From UBA1756 sp045132235 (GTDB lineage: Bacteria; Bacteroidota; Bacteroidia; Bacteroidales; WCHB1-69): DNA of 64,000 bases. This document shows, piece by piece, positions 28,933 through 37,908 of this stretch. Below the pieces are notes generated by a model. That model was not told the DNA's origin. It saw only the letters and a program-made list of their open reading frames with translations, and made no database searches. A program made the translations under genes and the position numbers. Each line of letters starts with the position of its first letter. The first letter of the stretch is position 1. Location of the stretch: positions 26,791-90,790 of the forward strand of contig JBGURX010000046.1 in NCBI GenBank assembly GCA_045132235.1, in the 5' to 3' direction.

Positions 28933-31900
28933 ATGAAAAAAATCGTCATTCTGATTGCCTTGTTCATGGCCGGACTGTTCACCCTGCAGGCGCAACAGCA
29001 CCGTATCACCAGCATCAACGACAACGGTATCACCTTTACCGTCACCAGCAGCGACCTCCAAGTCAGCGAGATCTCAACAGACGCCGGTGTCTTCACCCGT
29101 CTTGAACTGGAAGGCTGCGCCCCCACCGTTGACAACGTGGGAGACCCCGAGCTGCCGTTCATTCTGAAAACGATTGAGATTCCCGTTTGCGGCGACGTGC
29201 ATGTGACCGCCACCGCAGGCCGCACCCGCACCCTGACGGCGGAAGAGGCCGGCATCAGCCACGACTTCTATCCGACACAGCCGCTGTACCACAAGTCGTA
29301 CATGGGCGACCGCACCTTCGTGAAGAACGAGGCCACCTACAGAACCAATGACGCTTACGGCATGCCGCTGGCCACCATCGCCAAGGCCGGCATCGCCCGT
29401 GATGTCTGCATGGCCGACATCCGCATCTACCCCGTGCAGGTGAATCCCGTAACGAAAGAAGTGACGATTTTTGACGATATCACCGTTACCGTGACTTACG
29501 ACGACGTGAACATGGCCGCCACCCGCGAGCTGAAACTGAAATACGGAAGTTCCGAGTTCGGCCGTCCCGCCCAGCTCATCAACACCATTGAGAGCGCGCA
29601 GCTCCGCGACGCCCTCTCCACCCGTCCCGTGAAGATGCTCATCATCGCCAATGATATGTTCAACGGACAGTTGGACGCTTTCGCCAACTGGAAACGCCGC
29701 AAGGGCTTCCTCGTGGAGATTGCCTATACCGGCACGATTGGCACGACGACAACTGCCATCAAGAACTACATCACCACCCTGTTCAACAACGCCACCGACG
29801 ACAACCCGGCACCGACCTACGTGCTGTTGGTGGGCGACCAAGCGCAGATTCCGACCTACAGCGGACAGAGCATAAACAGCCACGTCACCGACTTGTACTA
29901 TTTCACCATCTTGGGCAACGACAATGTGCCCGACTGCTACTGGGGACGTTTCTCCGCACAGACGGTGGCACAGCTCACCCCGCAGGTGGACAAAACCATG
30001 AAATACGAGCAGCTCTCCATGGGCAACGACCTGTCCTATCTCGACCGCTGCTTATTAGTGGCAGGCGCCGACAACGGCACCAGTGGCGACTACGGTTACA
30101 GCCACGCCAATCCTCCCATGCACTATTTCGAGGACACCTACTCCTCCACCTTCTTCACCACCACCGATGCCTACTACAACCCTCATGCCAGCAGTGATGA
30201 TGCCAACGTCCGCACCAAATTGTCAAACGGCACTGGCTATGCCAACTACTCCGCACACTGCAGCTCCACCGGCTGGTACAGTCCCTCCTTCCAGACCTCC
30301 AACGTCTCTTCAATGACTAATACCGGGAAATACGGCTTTATGGTCGGCAACTGCTGCCAGTCGAACAAATTCGAGGAGAGCGAGTGCTTCGGCGAAGCCA
30401 TCATGCGCGCCACCAACAAGGGTGCGGTCGGATACATCGGCGGTACCGACTACACCTACTGGGACCACGACTACTACTGGGCTGTCGGTATGCGCAGCGG
30501 CAACCTGAGCACCAACTGCACCAACTGCAACCCCGTTTCTTACGATGCCAATAACCTCGGTGCTTACGACAAGATGTGCCACACCCATGGCGAAGCCTTC
30601 AGCAACTGGAATGTGACACAGGGCTCCATTAACTACGCCGGCAACATGGCCGTACAGTCGAAATATGGTGCCAGCGACTCCTACGTGAAATACTACTGGG
30701 AGATCTACGAACTTATGGGCGACCCGTCGGTGATGCCGTGGCTCGGACAGCCCGCCGACATGACCATCCGCGTGGACAACACCGCCCCTGTCAGCAACAC
30801 CATCGAGGTGATTGACGGCACCACCACCCTTGCCGTATCCACCGGTGCTCCCTACAGCTATGTGGCTCTGACCCAGAATCTGAACCTCATCACTGCCGTG
30901 CTGACGGATGCCAACGGCAACTGCACGCTCACCTTCCCGGCCATGAGCGCCAACGAGACATACGAGTTGGCTGCCTCCGCACAGAACTACAAGACCACCT
31001 TCACCACCATCAACGTGATGGCTGGCAGCGGTGCCCGCGTGAACATCACCGACGTAGCCATCACCAACAATGCACAGGCTGTGGCCGGCGCACACCTCAC
31101 GCTGGATGTCACCATCCAGAACAACTTCCCCGATGCGGCCACCAACACCGTCATCAATGCCACCACCACTTCCAGCCAAATCACGCTGACCGACATGTCT
31201 GAAAACGTCGGCACGGTGAATAGCGGCGCCGAGCTTACCCTGACGGCCTCTTTCGCCCTCAACGTGAGCAACGCCATCACTGATGGCGACGTCGCCCCCA
31301 TCAATTTCACCGTCAGCTACCTGAGTGAAGGAAACGCAGAAACCACCACCTATACATACGACCTGACCCTCGTGGATGCCTACCTCGCCTACGTCAGCGA
31401 CAGCTACACCATTTCGGTAGGCAACAACGACAACATCATCGACCCGGGTGAAACCGTCGTACTGACCATCGTTGACGAGAACAGCGGCCACGCCACAGCA
31501 CAGAACGTGGTTTCAGAACTTGCCACCTACTACACGCCGGCGGCCATCGCCAACAACAGCATCAACATCGGCACGCTGAACCCGCAGGCACAATGCACCT
31601 CCACTTTCACCATCACCATCGCCAACAGTGTTCCGGTTGGCACCATGATCCCGTTCTACCACCACATCTACAGCACCAGCAACGCCGCCCTGACACGCGT
31701 GGATACCGTTTGGCTCACCGTGGGCAGTGTGGATGCTATAGAAGATTGGGAAAGCGGTGACTTCACCCAGTTCCCGTGGCAGACCGCTGGCACCTACCCG
31801 TGGACCATCGTCAACGATCCCAATGAAGCACACGGTGGCAGCTACTACGCAAAGTCCGGCAACTACCATGCTGCCAACAGCACATCAGACCTTGAACTGA

Positions 31901-34900
31901 ATATCACTTCAACAGACGGTGAAATCAGTTTCTATGCCAAAGTGGCATCAGAACCCAGCTACGACTTCTTCAAATTCTATATCGACGGTAACCAACAGCT
32001 CTCCTACTCGGGCGGTGTGGTGTCGGCCGGTAACAATACCTATACCGACACTTGCACATGGCTGCGTTACTCCTACCCCATCACGGCAGGCACGCATACC
32101 ATCAAGTTCTCCTTCACGAAAGATGCTTACGTGGACGGCGGTTCTGACTGCGCCAAAGTGGACGACATCACCTGGCCTACCGATGAAGGACAAATTGCTC
32201 CCGAGCCGGAAGTGCTGAACGACATCAGCCACAACGTGCTCATCACCACGGGTAACGGCGATGCCGACATCAACCCCGGTGAGACCATCGACCTTACCAT
32301 CACCACGGAAAACCTCAGCACCGATCCGGTTATCAACGTGTCATCCGTGCTGAGCACCACCTCTCCGTATGCCACCATCACCAATGCCGACGAAAACATC
32401 CCCTATATCGCTCCCAACTCCACCGCCAATACCATTTACCACATCAACATTGACCCCAACACGCCCGACAGCACACAGATTGTCTTCACGCACGTGGCCT
32501 CCGACGGTGTCAACACCGCCCCCACCTACATGGTGACCATCAACGTGTACGAAGTGGCCAGACCTGTTTTGGCATACGTGAGCGACAGCTACACCATCAG
32601 CGGCGGCAACAACGATAACACCATCGACCCGGGCGAGACGGTTGTGCTGACCATCGTGGATGAAAACACCGGCCGTGCCGATGCCCCCGATGTGGTCTCC
32701 CAGCTTTCCACCTACTACACGCCGGCCAATGTGGTCAACGGTACCATCAACGTCGGCACCATCGCGGCAGGCGACCAGTACGCTTCCGAATTCACCATCA
32801 ATATCGGTAGCGACGTGCCCGTGGGTACCATCATTCCTTACGTTCATCACATCTTCAGCACCACCGATCCGAATGCCGACCGCACCGACACCATCTATCT
32901 GACCGTCGGCAGCTCAGAGGCCACCGAAGATTGGGAAACCGGTGACTTCACACAGTTTGAATGGACGAACAACAGCCAGTATCCGTGGACCATCGTGAAC
33001 GATCCCAATGAGGCTATCGGCGGCAACTACTATGCCAAGTCAGGCAATGCCGGACACAAAAACACACAATCCGAACTCGAACTCACCATTGAAAGTATCG
33101 ATGGCGAAATCAGCTTCTTCTCGAAAGTAGCGGCAAGAGCCAACTATGGTTTCTTCCGTTTCTACATTGACGGCGTACAGCAGTACGAGGTCAGCAACGG
33201 CGTGCAAAGTTCAGGCGGCTGGAATGCCACCTACACTGACACTTGCACTTGGCAGTATCATGCCTTCCCCATCACCGCAGGTACCCACACCATCAAGTTC
33301 GCCTACGTCAGAAACAACAGCGGACAGAACACTGCATACGGCTCCGACTGCGCCAAGTTGGACAACATCACCTGGCCTACGGCTGCCGGCGGCGGCATCG
33401 CTCCGATGCCTGAGGGCATTGTCATCACCGCGGCAGGTTTGAACAACAACAGCAATGGTAACGAAGGCGAGACCGCAACGTTCGATGTCTCCCTTGAAAA
33501 CAACAGCGGCGCAGCCATTGACGATATAACCCTCACCCTCACCACCATCTCCAATGCGCTCACCCTCACCGACGCCACCGAAACGGTTGCCACCATCGCG
33601 GGTGGCCAGACTCTTGACCTCGCCAGCATCTTCGCCGGTCTGATCGGTGAGATTGCCGACGGCACGCTCATCAACTGCACCGTGACCGCCGACTATCTGC
33701 TGGAGAGCGTTCAGATGCAGCAGACTTACACCTTCAGCTTCACGGCTCATGCGGGCTGGGTGGACGACATCAACCACAATGTCGCCATCACCGTCGGCAA
33801 CGGCGACAACGAAATCAACCCAGGTGAAACCATCGTGGTAACCATGACCACCGAGAATCCCGGCGTGACGGCCGTTTCCAACGTCACCTCCACACTCACC
33901 ACCACCTCTCCCTACATCACCATCACCAATGCAAGCCAGACCTTGAACAGCATTGCTGCCAACGGCACCACGCTCACCAATTTCACCATTGAAATCGCCG
34001 ACAATACTCCCGACAACACCACGATCACCTTCCTGCACACTGCGGATGCCGGCGTACACGGCTCCGACAGCTATTCCTTCCAAATCACCGTGCTGGAAAC
34101 AGCAGTGGTGAATCTGAACGATGTGAACCAGACCTATGCTATCGTGACAGGCAACGGCGACGAGGATGTCAATCCTGACGAGACCGTTCAGTTCAGCATC
34201 TACACCCGCAACGACGGCCGCGCCACGGCTCACAATGCAGTTTCAACGCTCACCTGCGACTCTGAATACGCCACCATCGGCAACGCCACGCAACAGATCG
34301 GCACCATCGCCGGCTATGCGGTGGCCAACACCCAGTTCTCCGTCGTGATTGCCTCCGACGTGCCGGACGGCACCGTCATCAACTTCACCCACACCATGAC
34401 CAGCGATGAAGACACCTGCTCGATGGAGTTCAGCATCATCGTGGTGGAATTCGCCGGCGAAGTCATCCTCACCGAAACCAGCCACAGTGTGAGCATCCTG
34501 ACGGGCAACGGGGATAACGACATCAACCAAGGTGAAACCATCAAGGTGACGGTTTACAGCCGCAACGACGGCAACATGCTGGCCGAGAATGTGGTTTCCA
34601 CCCTGATGACCACTTCCGCATACGCCACCATCGCCGACCCCGTGGTCAACTTCGCCACTGCCATCCCGGGTGCCACCCTCACCTCACAGTACAACGTGGA
34701 CATCGACAACCTCACTCCCGACCTGACCACCATCCCGTTCACCCATCTCATCACCGATGGCAACGCCACCGCCTCCTACGAGTTTGAAATCCTTGTGATT
34801 GTTGACCATACCGGCATCAACGAAAACGGCGAAGGACTCATCACCATCTACCCCAACCCGACCGAAGGCACCACCCACATTCTCTGCACCTATCCGGAGG

Positions 34901-35067
34901 CCAAGAGCTTGAAGGTTTATGATGTATTCGGCAAAGAGGTGAAGAGCCAGACCATCACAGAAGAGACCACCGAGCTCAACCTTTCACAATGTGCCAACGG
35001 ACTCTACTTCGTGCGCATCTTCAGCGGCGAAGAAGTGCTGGGCACCGCTAAAATCATTAAAAAATAA
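28933..35067 (+). CDS. Gingipain-like C25 cysteine protease with Ig-like repeats and T9SS sorting domain
   Basis: A 2,044-residue secreted protein. In order: signal peptide (MKKIVILIALFMAGLFTLQA); a C25 propeptide-like region (to about 230); a gingipain-type catalytic domain (about 235-620) with His442 in NYSAHCSSTGW and Cys474 in MVGNCCQSNKF, aligning with RgpB NYIGHGSETAW and DVACVNGDF, then ECFGEAIMRA. Beta-sandwich modules of about 117 residues carrying GN(G/N)DxxINPGET follow, interrupted by two copies of a jelly-roll-like insert. The last 80 residues (YPNPTEGTTHILC, LKVYDVFGKEV, LSQCANGLYFVRI) form a type A T9SS C-terminal domain. It should be exported by SprA-dependent T9SS and displayed on the surface or released. 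Substrate specificity is unknown. Confidence 0.93.
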   Translation: MKKIVILIALFMAGLFTLQAQQHRITSINDNGITFTVTSSDLQVSEISTDAGVFTRLELEGCAPTVDNVGDPELPFILKTIEIPVCGDVHVTATAGRTRTLTAEEAGISHDFYPTQPLYHKSYMGDRTFVKNEATYRTNDAYGMPLATIAKAGIARDVCMADIRIYPVQVNPVTKEVTIFDDITVTVTYDDVNMAATRELKLKYGSSEFGRPAQLINTIESAQLRDALSTRPVKMLIIANDMFNGQLDAFANWKRRKGFLVEIAYTGTIGTTTTAIKNYITTLFNNATDDNPAPTYVLLVGDQAQIPTYSGQSINSHVTDLYYFTILGNDNVPDCYWGRFSAQTVAQLTPQVDKTMKYEQLSMGNDLSYLDRCLLVAGADNGTSGDYGYSHANPPMHYFEDTYSSTFFTTTDAYYNPHASSDDANVRTKLSNGTGYANYSAHCSSTGWYSPSFQTSNVSSMTNTGKYGFMVGNCCQSNKFEESECFGEAIMRATNKGAVGYIGGTDYTYWDHDYYWAVGMRSGNLSTNCTNCNPVSYDANNLGAYDKMCHTHGEAFSNWNVTQGSINYAGNMAVQSKYGASDSYVKYYWEIYELMGDPSVMPWLGQPADMTIRVDNTAPVSNTIEVIDGTTTLAVSTGAPYSYVALTQNLNLITAVLTDANGNCTLTFPAMSANETYELAASAQNYKTTFTTINVMAGSGARVNITDVAITNNAQAVAGAHLTLDVTIQNNFPDAATNTVINATTTSSQITLTDMSENVGTVNSGAELTLTASFALNVSNAITDGDVAPINFTVSYLSEGNAETTTYTYDLTLVDAYLAYVSDSYTISVGNNDNIIDPGETVVLTIVDENSGHATAQNVVSELATYYTPAAIANNSINIGTLNPQAQCTSTFTITIANSVPVGTMIPFYHHIYSTSNAALTRVDTVWLTVGSVDAIEDWESGDFTQFPWQTAGTYPWTIVNDPNEAHGGSYYAKSGNYHAANSTSDLELNITSTDGEISFYAKVASEPSYDFFKFYIDGNQQLSYSGGVVSAGNNTYTDTCTWLRYSYPITAGTHTIKFSFTKDAYVDGGSDCAKVDDITWPTDEGQIAPEPEVLNDISHNVLITTGNGDADINPGETIDLTITTENLSTDPVINVSSVLSTTSPYATITNADENIPYIAPNSTANTIYHINIDPNTPDSTQIVFTHVASDGVNTAPTYMVTINVYEVARPVLAYVSDSYTISGGNNDNTIDPGETVVLTIVDENTGRADAPDVVSQLSTYYTPANVVNGTINVGTIAAGDQYASEFTINIGSDVPVGTIIPYVHHIFSTTDPNADRTDTIYLTVGSSEATEDWETGDFTQFEWTNNSQYPWTIVNDPNEAIGGNYYAKSGNAGHKNTQSELELTIESIDGEISFFSKVAARANYGFFRFYIDGVQQYEVSNGVQSSGGWNATYTDTCTWQYHAFPITAGTHTIKFAYVRNNSGQNTAYGSDCAKLDNITWPTAAGGGIAPMPEGIVITAAGLNNNSNGNEGETATFDVSLENNSGAAIDDITLTLTTISNALTLTDATETVATIAGGQTLDLASIFAGLIGEIADGTLINCTVTADYLLESVQMQQTYTFSFTAHAGWVDDINHNVAITVGNGDNEINPGETIVVTMTTENPGVTAVSNVTSTLTTTSPYITITNASQTLNSIAANGTTLTNFTIEIADNTPDNTTITFLHTADAGVHGSDSYSFQITVLETAVVNLNDVNQTYAIVTGNGDEDVNPDETVQFSIYTRNDGRATAHNAVSTLTCDSEYATIGNATQQIGTIAGYAVANTQFSVVIASDVPDGTVINFTHTMTSDEDTCSMEFSIIVVEFAGEVILTETSHSVSILTGNGDNDINQGETIKVTVYSRNDGNMLAENVVSTLMTTSAYATIADPVVNFATAIPGATLTSQYNVDIDNLTPDLTTIPFTHLITDGNATASYEFEILVIVDHTGINENGEGLITIYPNPTEGTTHILCTYPEAKSLKVYDVFGKEVKSQTITEETTELNLSQCANGLYFVRIFSGEEVLGTAKIIKK
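31384..33416 (+). repeat. Duplicated module inside the C25 protease gene
   Basis: The encoded stretch 31384-32212 (from LAYVSDSYTISVGNNDN to DCAKVDDITWP) recurs at 32569-33416 (LAYVSDSYTISGGNNDN to DCAKLDNITWP), offset by 1,185 bases (395 codons). Each copy holds one GNNDxxIDPGET sandwich and one jelly-roll-like domain containing WTIVNDPNEA and ITAGTHTIKF. Both copies keep the frame. Confidence 0.85.
33766..34815 (+). repeat. Three tandem GNGD-PGET modules in the C25 protease gene
   Basis: Three consecutive units of about 351-354 bases begin near 33766, 34117 and 34471. Their signatures are GNGDNEINPGET, GNGDEDVNPDET and GNGDNDINQGET. A fourth like unit (GNGDADINPGET) sits between the two large duplicates near 32221. 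The acidic loops suggest calcium-stabilised beta-sandwiches (inference). Confidence 0.8.
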
Positions 35068-35081
35068 TTTCAACAGATGAT

Positions 35082-35113
35082 AAGGCAAGGCTGATTCATG
35101 CCTTGCCTTTTTT
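35082..35113 (+). terminator. Rho-independent terminator after the C25 protease gene
   Basis: Perfect 10-base stem AAGGCAAGGC (35082-35091) / GCCTTGCCTT (35100-35109), 8-base loop, T run. It lies only 17 bases before the next start codon, so the downstream TolC gene is reached only by read-through or a promoter inside this spacer. Confidence 0.9.
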
Positions 35114-35129
35114 ATACCAAAACAACCTG

Positions 35130-36398
35130 ATGAAGAGAATCATCATCCTAATCGCGCTACTGACCTCTTTCTCCCAGATGAACATTCAGGGACAAGTGGT
35201 CACCATCGACGAGTGCCAGCAGTGGGCTGTGGCACAATCTTCCTCCAACCTACAGAAAGAGCTGAACGAACAGCTGCTCCAAGTGAAGCTGAACGACGTC
35301 TCCTCGCACTACTACCCCACCCTGCAGATTGACGGCGCCATTGGCTACATGTCGCCCATCACCCAACTTCCCGAAGAGATAGCCGCCGACTATGGAATCT
35401 CCGCCCCACGGCACGACCTCTACAACGTATCACTGAACCTGCAGCAGGTGGTTTTCGACGGGCTCCAAGCCAACTATGGACGGAAGCGGGAAAAACTTCT
35501 CAACAACAACGAAATCAGCAAGTTGGATTTATCCATCGCCCAACTCAAAGAGCAGGTCATCAACATGTACCTCAATCTTCTCATTATTGACAAACAGATT
35601 GAAATTTTGTCGAATGTGGAGAAGATTTTCCAAGAGCAGTCCGACCAGCTGAAAGCCTTGCTGAAGGCGGGTGTGGTGTATGCCAACTCCATTGCCCAGT
35701 TGGATGTGGAAGGTCTGAAAATCCAGCAGCAGAAGGATGAGATGCTGGCCAACCGAGAGTCGCTCATCTCTTCGCTCTCCATCCTTACGGGCAAAGACCT
35801 CTCGAATGCAGAGTTTGTACAGCCTGAACTTCCCAGCGTGAGCTACGATCTCGGGTCGTCACGCCTTGAGTTTTCCATTTTTGAAAACACCATCAACTCA
35901 TTGGAATACCAGCGCAAGTTGCACATTTCCAAAAGTCTGCCCAAATTGGTTTTCATGGCCATCGGCGGATATGGCCGTCCCAACTACGACCTGCTGAACA
36001 ACAAAGCGGACTGGTTTTATGTGGTGGGATTGAAATTCAACATTCCGTTAATTGACTGGGCCAAAACCAAGGGTGTCAGTGACATTATCGTGCTGCAAAA
36101 ATCCATTTTGGAGAGCCAGCAGGCCGATTTCACCAAAGGCAACCAGATTGCCATTCAGGAGAAAATCAATGAAATCAAACGTATTGAGCACCTGCTGATT
36201 CTGGATGAGCAGATTACCCAGAAGTATCAGGAGATACGTGAGACTGCCAACACGCAGCTGCTCAACGGCACCATCACGGCCATGGACTACATCAAGTTGC
36301 AGAACGATGAAACCCTTTCCATCACCGCCCGCGAGGTACACGCCATCCAACTGCTGAAAGCCAAATTCGAGCTGATGGCGTTAAAGGGGCAGCTGTAA
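35130..36398 (+). CDS. TolC-family outer-membrane protein (second copy)
   Basis: A 422-residue TolC-like protein: signal peptide MKRIIILIALLTSFSQMNIQG, then long alternating helices (LKALLKAGVVYANSIAQLDV, IRETANTQLLNGTITAMDYI) and barrel strands (NVSLNLQQVVFDGL). It is clearly diverged from the TolC protein at 21365. ATG 35130 is preferred to TTG 35103, which lies in the terminator stem. Unlike the first TolC gene it has no adaptor or pump gene next to it; it is followed after 52 bases by a thioredoxin-like protein gene. Its inner-membrane partner must be elsewhere, or it works differently. Confidence 0.88.
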   Translation: MKRIIILIALLTSFSQMNIQGQVVTIDECQQWAVAQSSSNLQKELNEQLLQVKLNDVSSHYYPTLQIDGAIGYMSPITQLPEEIAADYGISAPRHDLYNVSLNLQQVVFDGLQANYGRKREKLLNNNEISKLDLSIAQLKEQVINMYLNLLIIDKQIEILSNVEKIFQEQSDQLKALLKAGVVYANSIAQLDVEGLKIQQQKDEMLANRESLISSLSILTGKDLSNAEFVQPELPSVSYDLGSSRLEFSIFENTINSLEYQRKLHISKSLPKLVFMAIGGYGRPNYDLLNNKADWFYVVGLKFNIPLIDWAKTKGVSDIIVLQKSILESQQADFTKGNQIAIQEKINEIKRIEHLLILDEQITQKYQEIRETANTQLLNGTITAMDYIKLQNDETLSITAREVHAIQLLKAKFELMALKGQL

Positions 36399-36450
36399 CA
36401 TTGCACTAAACCGTTTTATCAAACGTTATTATCTCTATCAACTACCGACC

Positions 36451-37902
36451 ATGAAACGACTGATCCTTTTGATGGCAATTCTGGCAGGCTGCCTCGGCAG
36501 CATGAAGGGACAGTCGTACCCCGTCACCATCAAAGGCACCGCCGCTTTTGCACCCAACGAGGAGATCCGGTTGGTTACTTTTGAAGACCTCGCCACCTAC
36601 AAGAGCGTAGTGGCCGCCACCGATGAAATCGATGCAAAAGGCCGATTCTTATTGAAATACAACATCATACGTCCGACATTGGTGCAGCTGGTCATCCGCA
36701 CCTCCCGGGCGGAGTTTTACATCGAGCCGGGCAGAACCTACGACTTCACCATCGATATGGATCCCGAACTTTTTAACCAGCTGGATCCGATGTACTACGG
36801 CGGATTCCTGCAAATTCGCAACAACGATACAACTTTAACAGAAGATATTAACTTGAAAATCAATTGGTTTGAGAGAAATTTTGAAAACGCTGTCGATTAC
36901 TATTCCCCCAACATCATCAGCGACCTCTCCCCTGCCGAATACGACAGCATCTACAACGCCATCAGCCGCAGATTTCCCCTGCAATACAGCCCCAACAATT
37001 TCTACAAATCGTACATCTACTACACCATGGCCTCGCTGGAACGTGTGGTGCTGATGAAAAATCCCGACTCGCTCTACCGCAAGTACTTGGACAACGAATA
37101 CCTACTCTACTTCAATCCTGCCTACATGAACTTTTTCAACGAATTTTATGACCATTATCTCACCACTTCCCCCAAAATCGACCAGAAAGAGCTGCTGAAC
37201 TGCATCAACCAAGAGGGCACCTACCGTCCGCTGTTCAACTTGGTGGGAAAAGATCCCTGCTTGGTAAATGAGCGAATTCGAGAGTTGGTCATCATCGAAA
37301 ATCTGGAAGAAATCTACAACAATAAAAAATTCAACCAGAAGAATATTGAGCAGATTCTGCACGAGATTGCCATCACTTCACATTTCCCTGAACATCAAAC
37401 CATTGCCAAAAACACGCTTTCATCTCTGAAACCCTTCCAAGGCGAAGAAACGCCCCGATTCGACGGAATGAAGACCGCCAGCGGCGCCTCCTTCAACTTG
37501 AGCGACCACCAAGGCAAGTGGGTCTATATCCAGATTTTCAACACCACCTGCGAAGACTGCATTCGCGAAATGATGATTATCAAAGAATTACAAAAGAAAT
37601 ACCAAGACAGCATCGACTTCATCAGCCTCTCCATCGACTTCAACTTCGGTCACTTCATCCAGTTCAAAGAGCATTTCCCGCAGTTCAACTGGACCTTTGT
37701 GCATTTCGACCAGCATTACGAATGGATTGACGGCATGCAGATTACCACGCTGCCCGACAACCTGCTGTTCGATCCCAGCGGACGGTTGGTGAAGCGCAAC
37801 GCGCCCGACATCACCACACAACTGTCGCTCTATCTGGCGCGACTATTCCACCAGAGGGAAGAAGAGGATGTCATCCCCCTTAACCAGCCTAAAAAACAGT
37901 AA
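36451..37902 (+). CDS. TlpA-like thioredoxin-fold exported protein
   Basis: A 483-residue exported protein. It has a signal segment with a lipobox-like cysteine (LMAILAGC, Cys14) and a beta-rich N-terminal domain of the type found before Bacteroidetes TlpA proteins (VTIKGTAAFAPNEEIRLVTF, FLLKYNIIRPTLVQLVI). A helical middle follows, then a C-terminal thioredoxin fold (about 340-465) with the active-site motif Cys367-Glu-Asp-Cys370 in IFNTTCEDCIREM and the cis-proline loop ITTLPDNLLFDPSGRLVKR. The CEDC pair replaces the common CxPC. It probably acts as a periplasmic thiol-disulfide exchanger. It ends 6 bases before ispG. Confidence 0.85.
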   Translation: MKRLILLMAILAGCLGSMKGQSYPVTIKGTAAFAPNEEIRLVTFEDLATYKSVVAATDEIDAKGRFLLKYNIIRPTLVQLVIRTSRAEFYIEPGRTYDFTIDMDPELFNQLDPMYYGGFLQIRNNDTTLTEDINLKINWFERNFENAVDYYSPNIISDLSPAEYDSIYNAISRRFPLQYSPNNFYKSYIYYTMASLERVVLMKNPDSLYRKYLDNEYLLYFNPAYMNFFNEFYDHYLTTSPKIDQKELLNCINQEGTYRPLFNLVGKDPCLVNERIRELVIIENLEEIYNNKKFNQKNIEQILHEIAITSHFPEHQTIAKNTLSSLKPFQGEETPRFDGMKTASGASFNLSDHQGKWVYIQIFNTTCEDCIREMMIIKELQKKYQDSIDFISLSIDFNFGHFIQFKEHFPQFNWTFVHFDQHYEWIDGMQITTLPDNLLFDPSGRLVKRNAPDITTQLSLYLARLFHQREEEDVIPLNQPKKQ

Positions 37903-37908
37903 TCCAAC

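Noticed and set aside
37543..37560. Frameshift or damage suspected at the CEDC motif of the TlpA-like protein
   Set aside because: The frame continues cleanly through the thioredoxin fold; the motif is a natural variant of CxxC.
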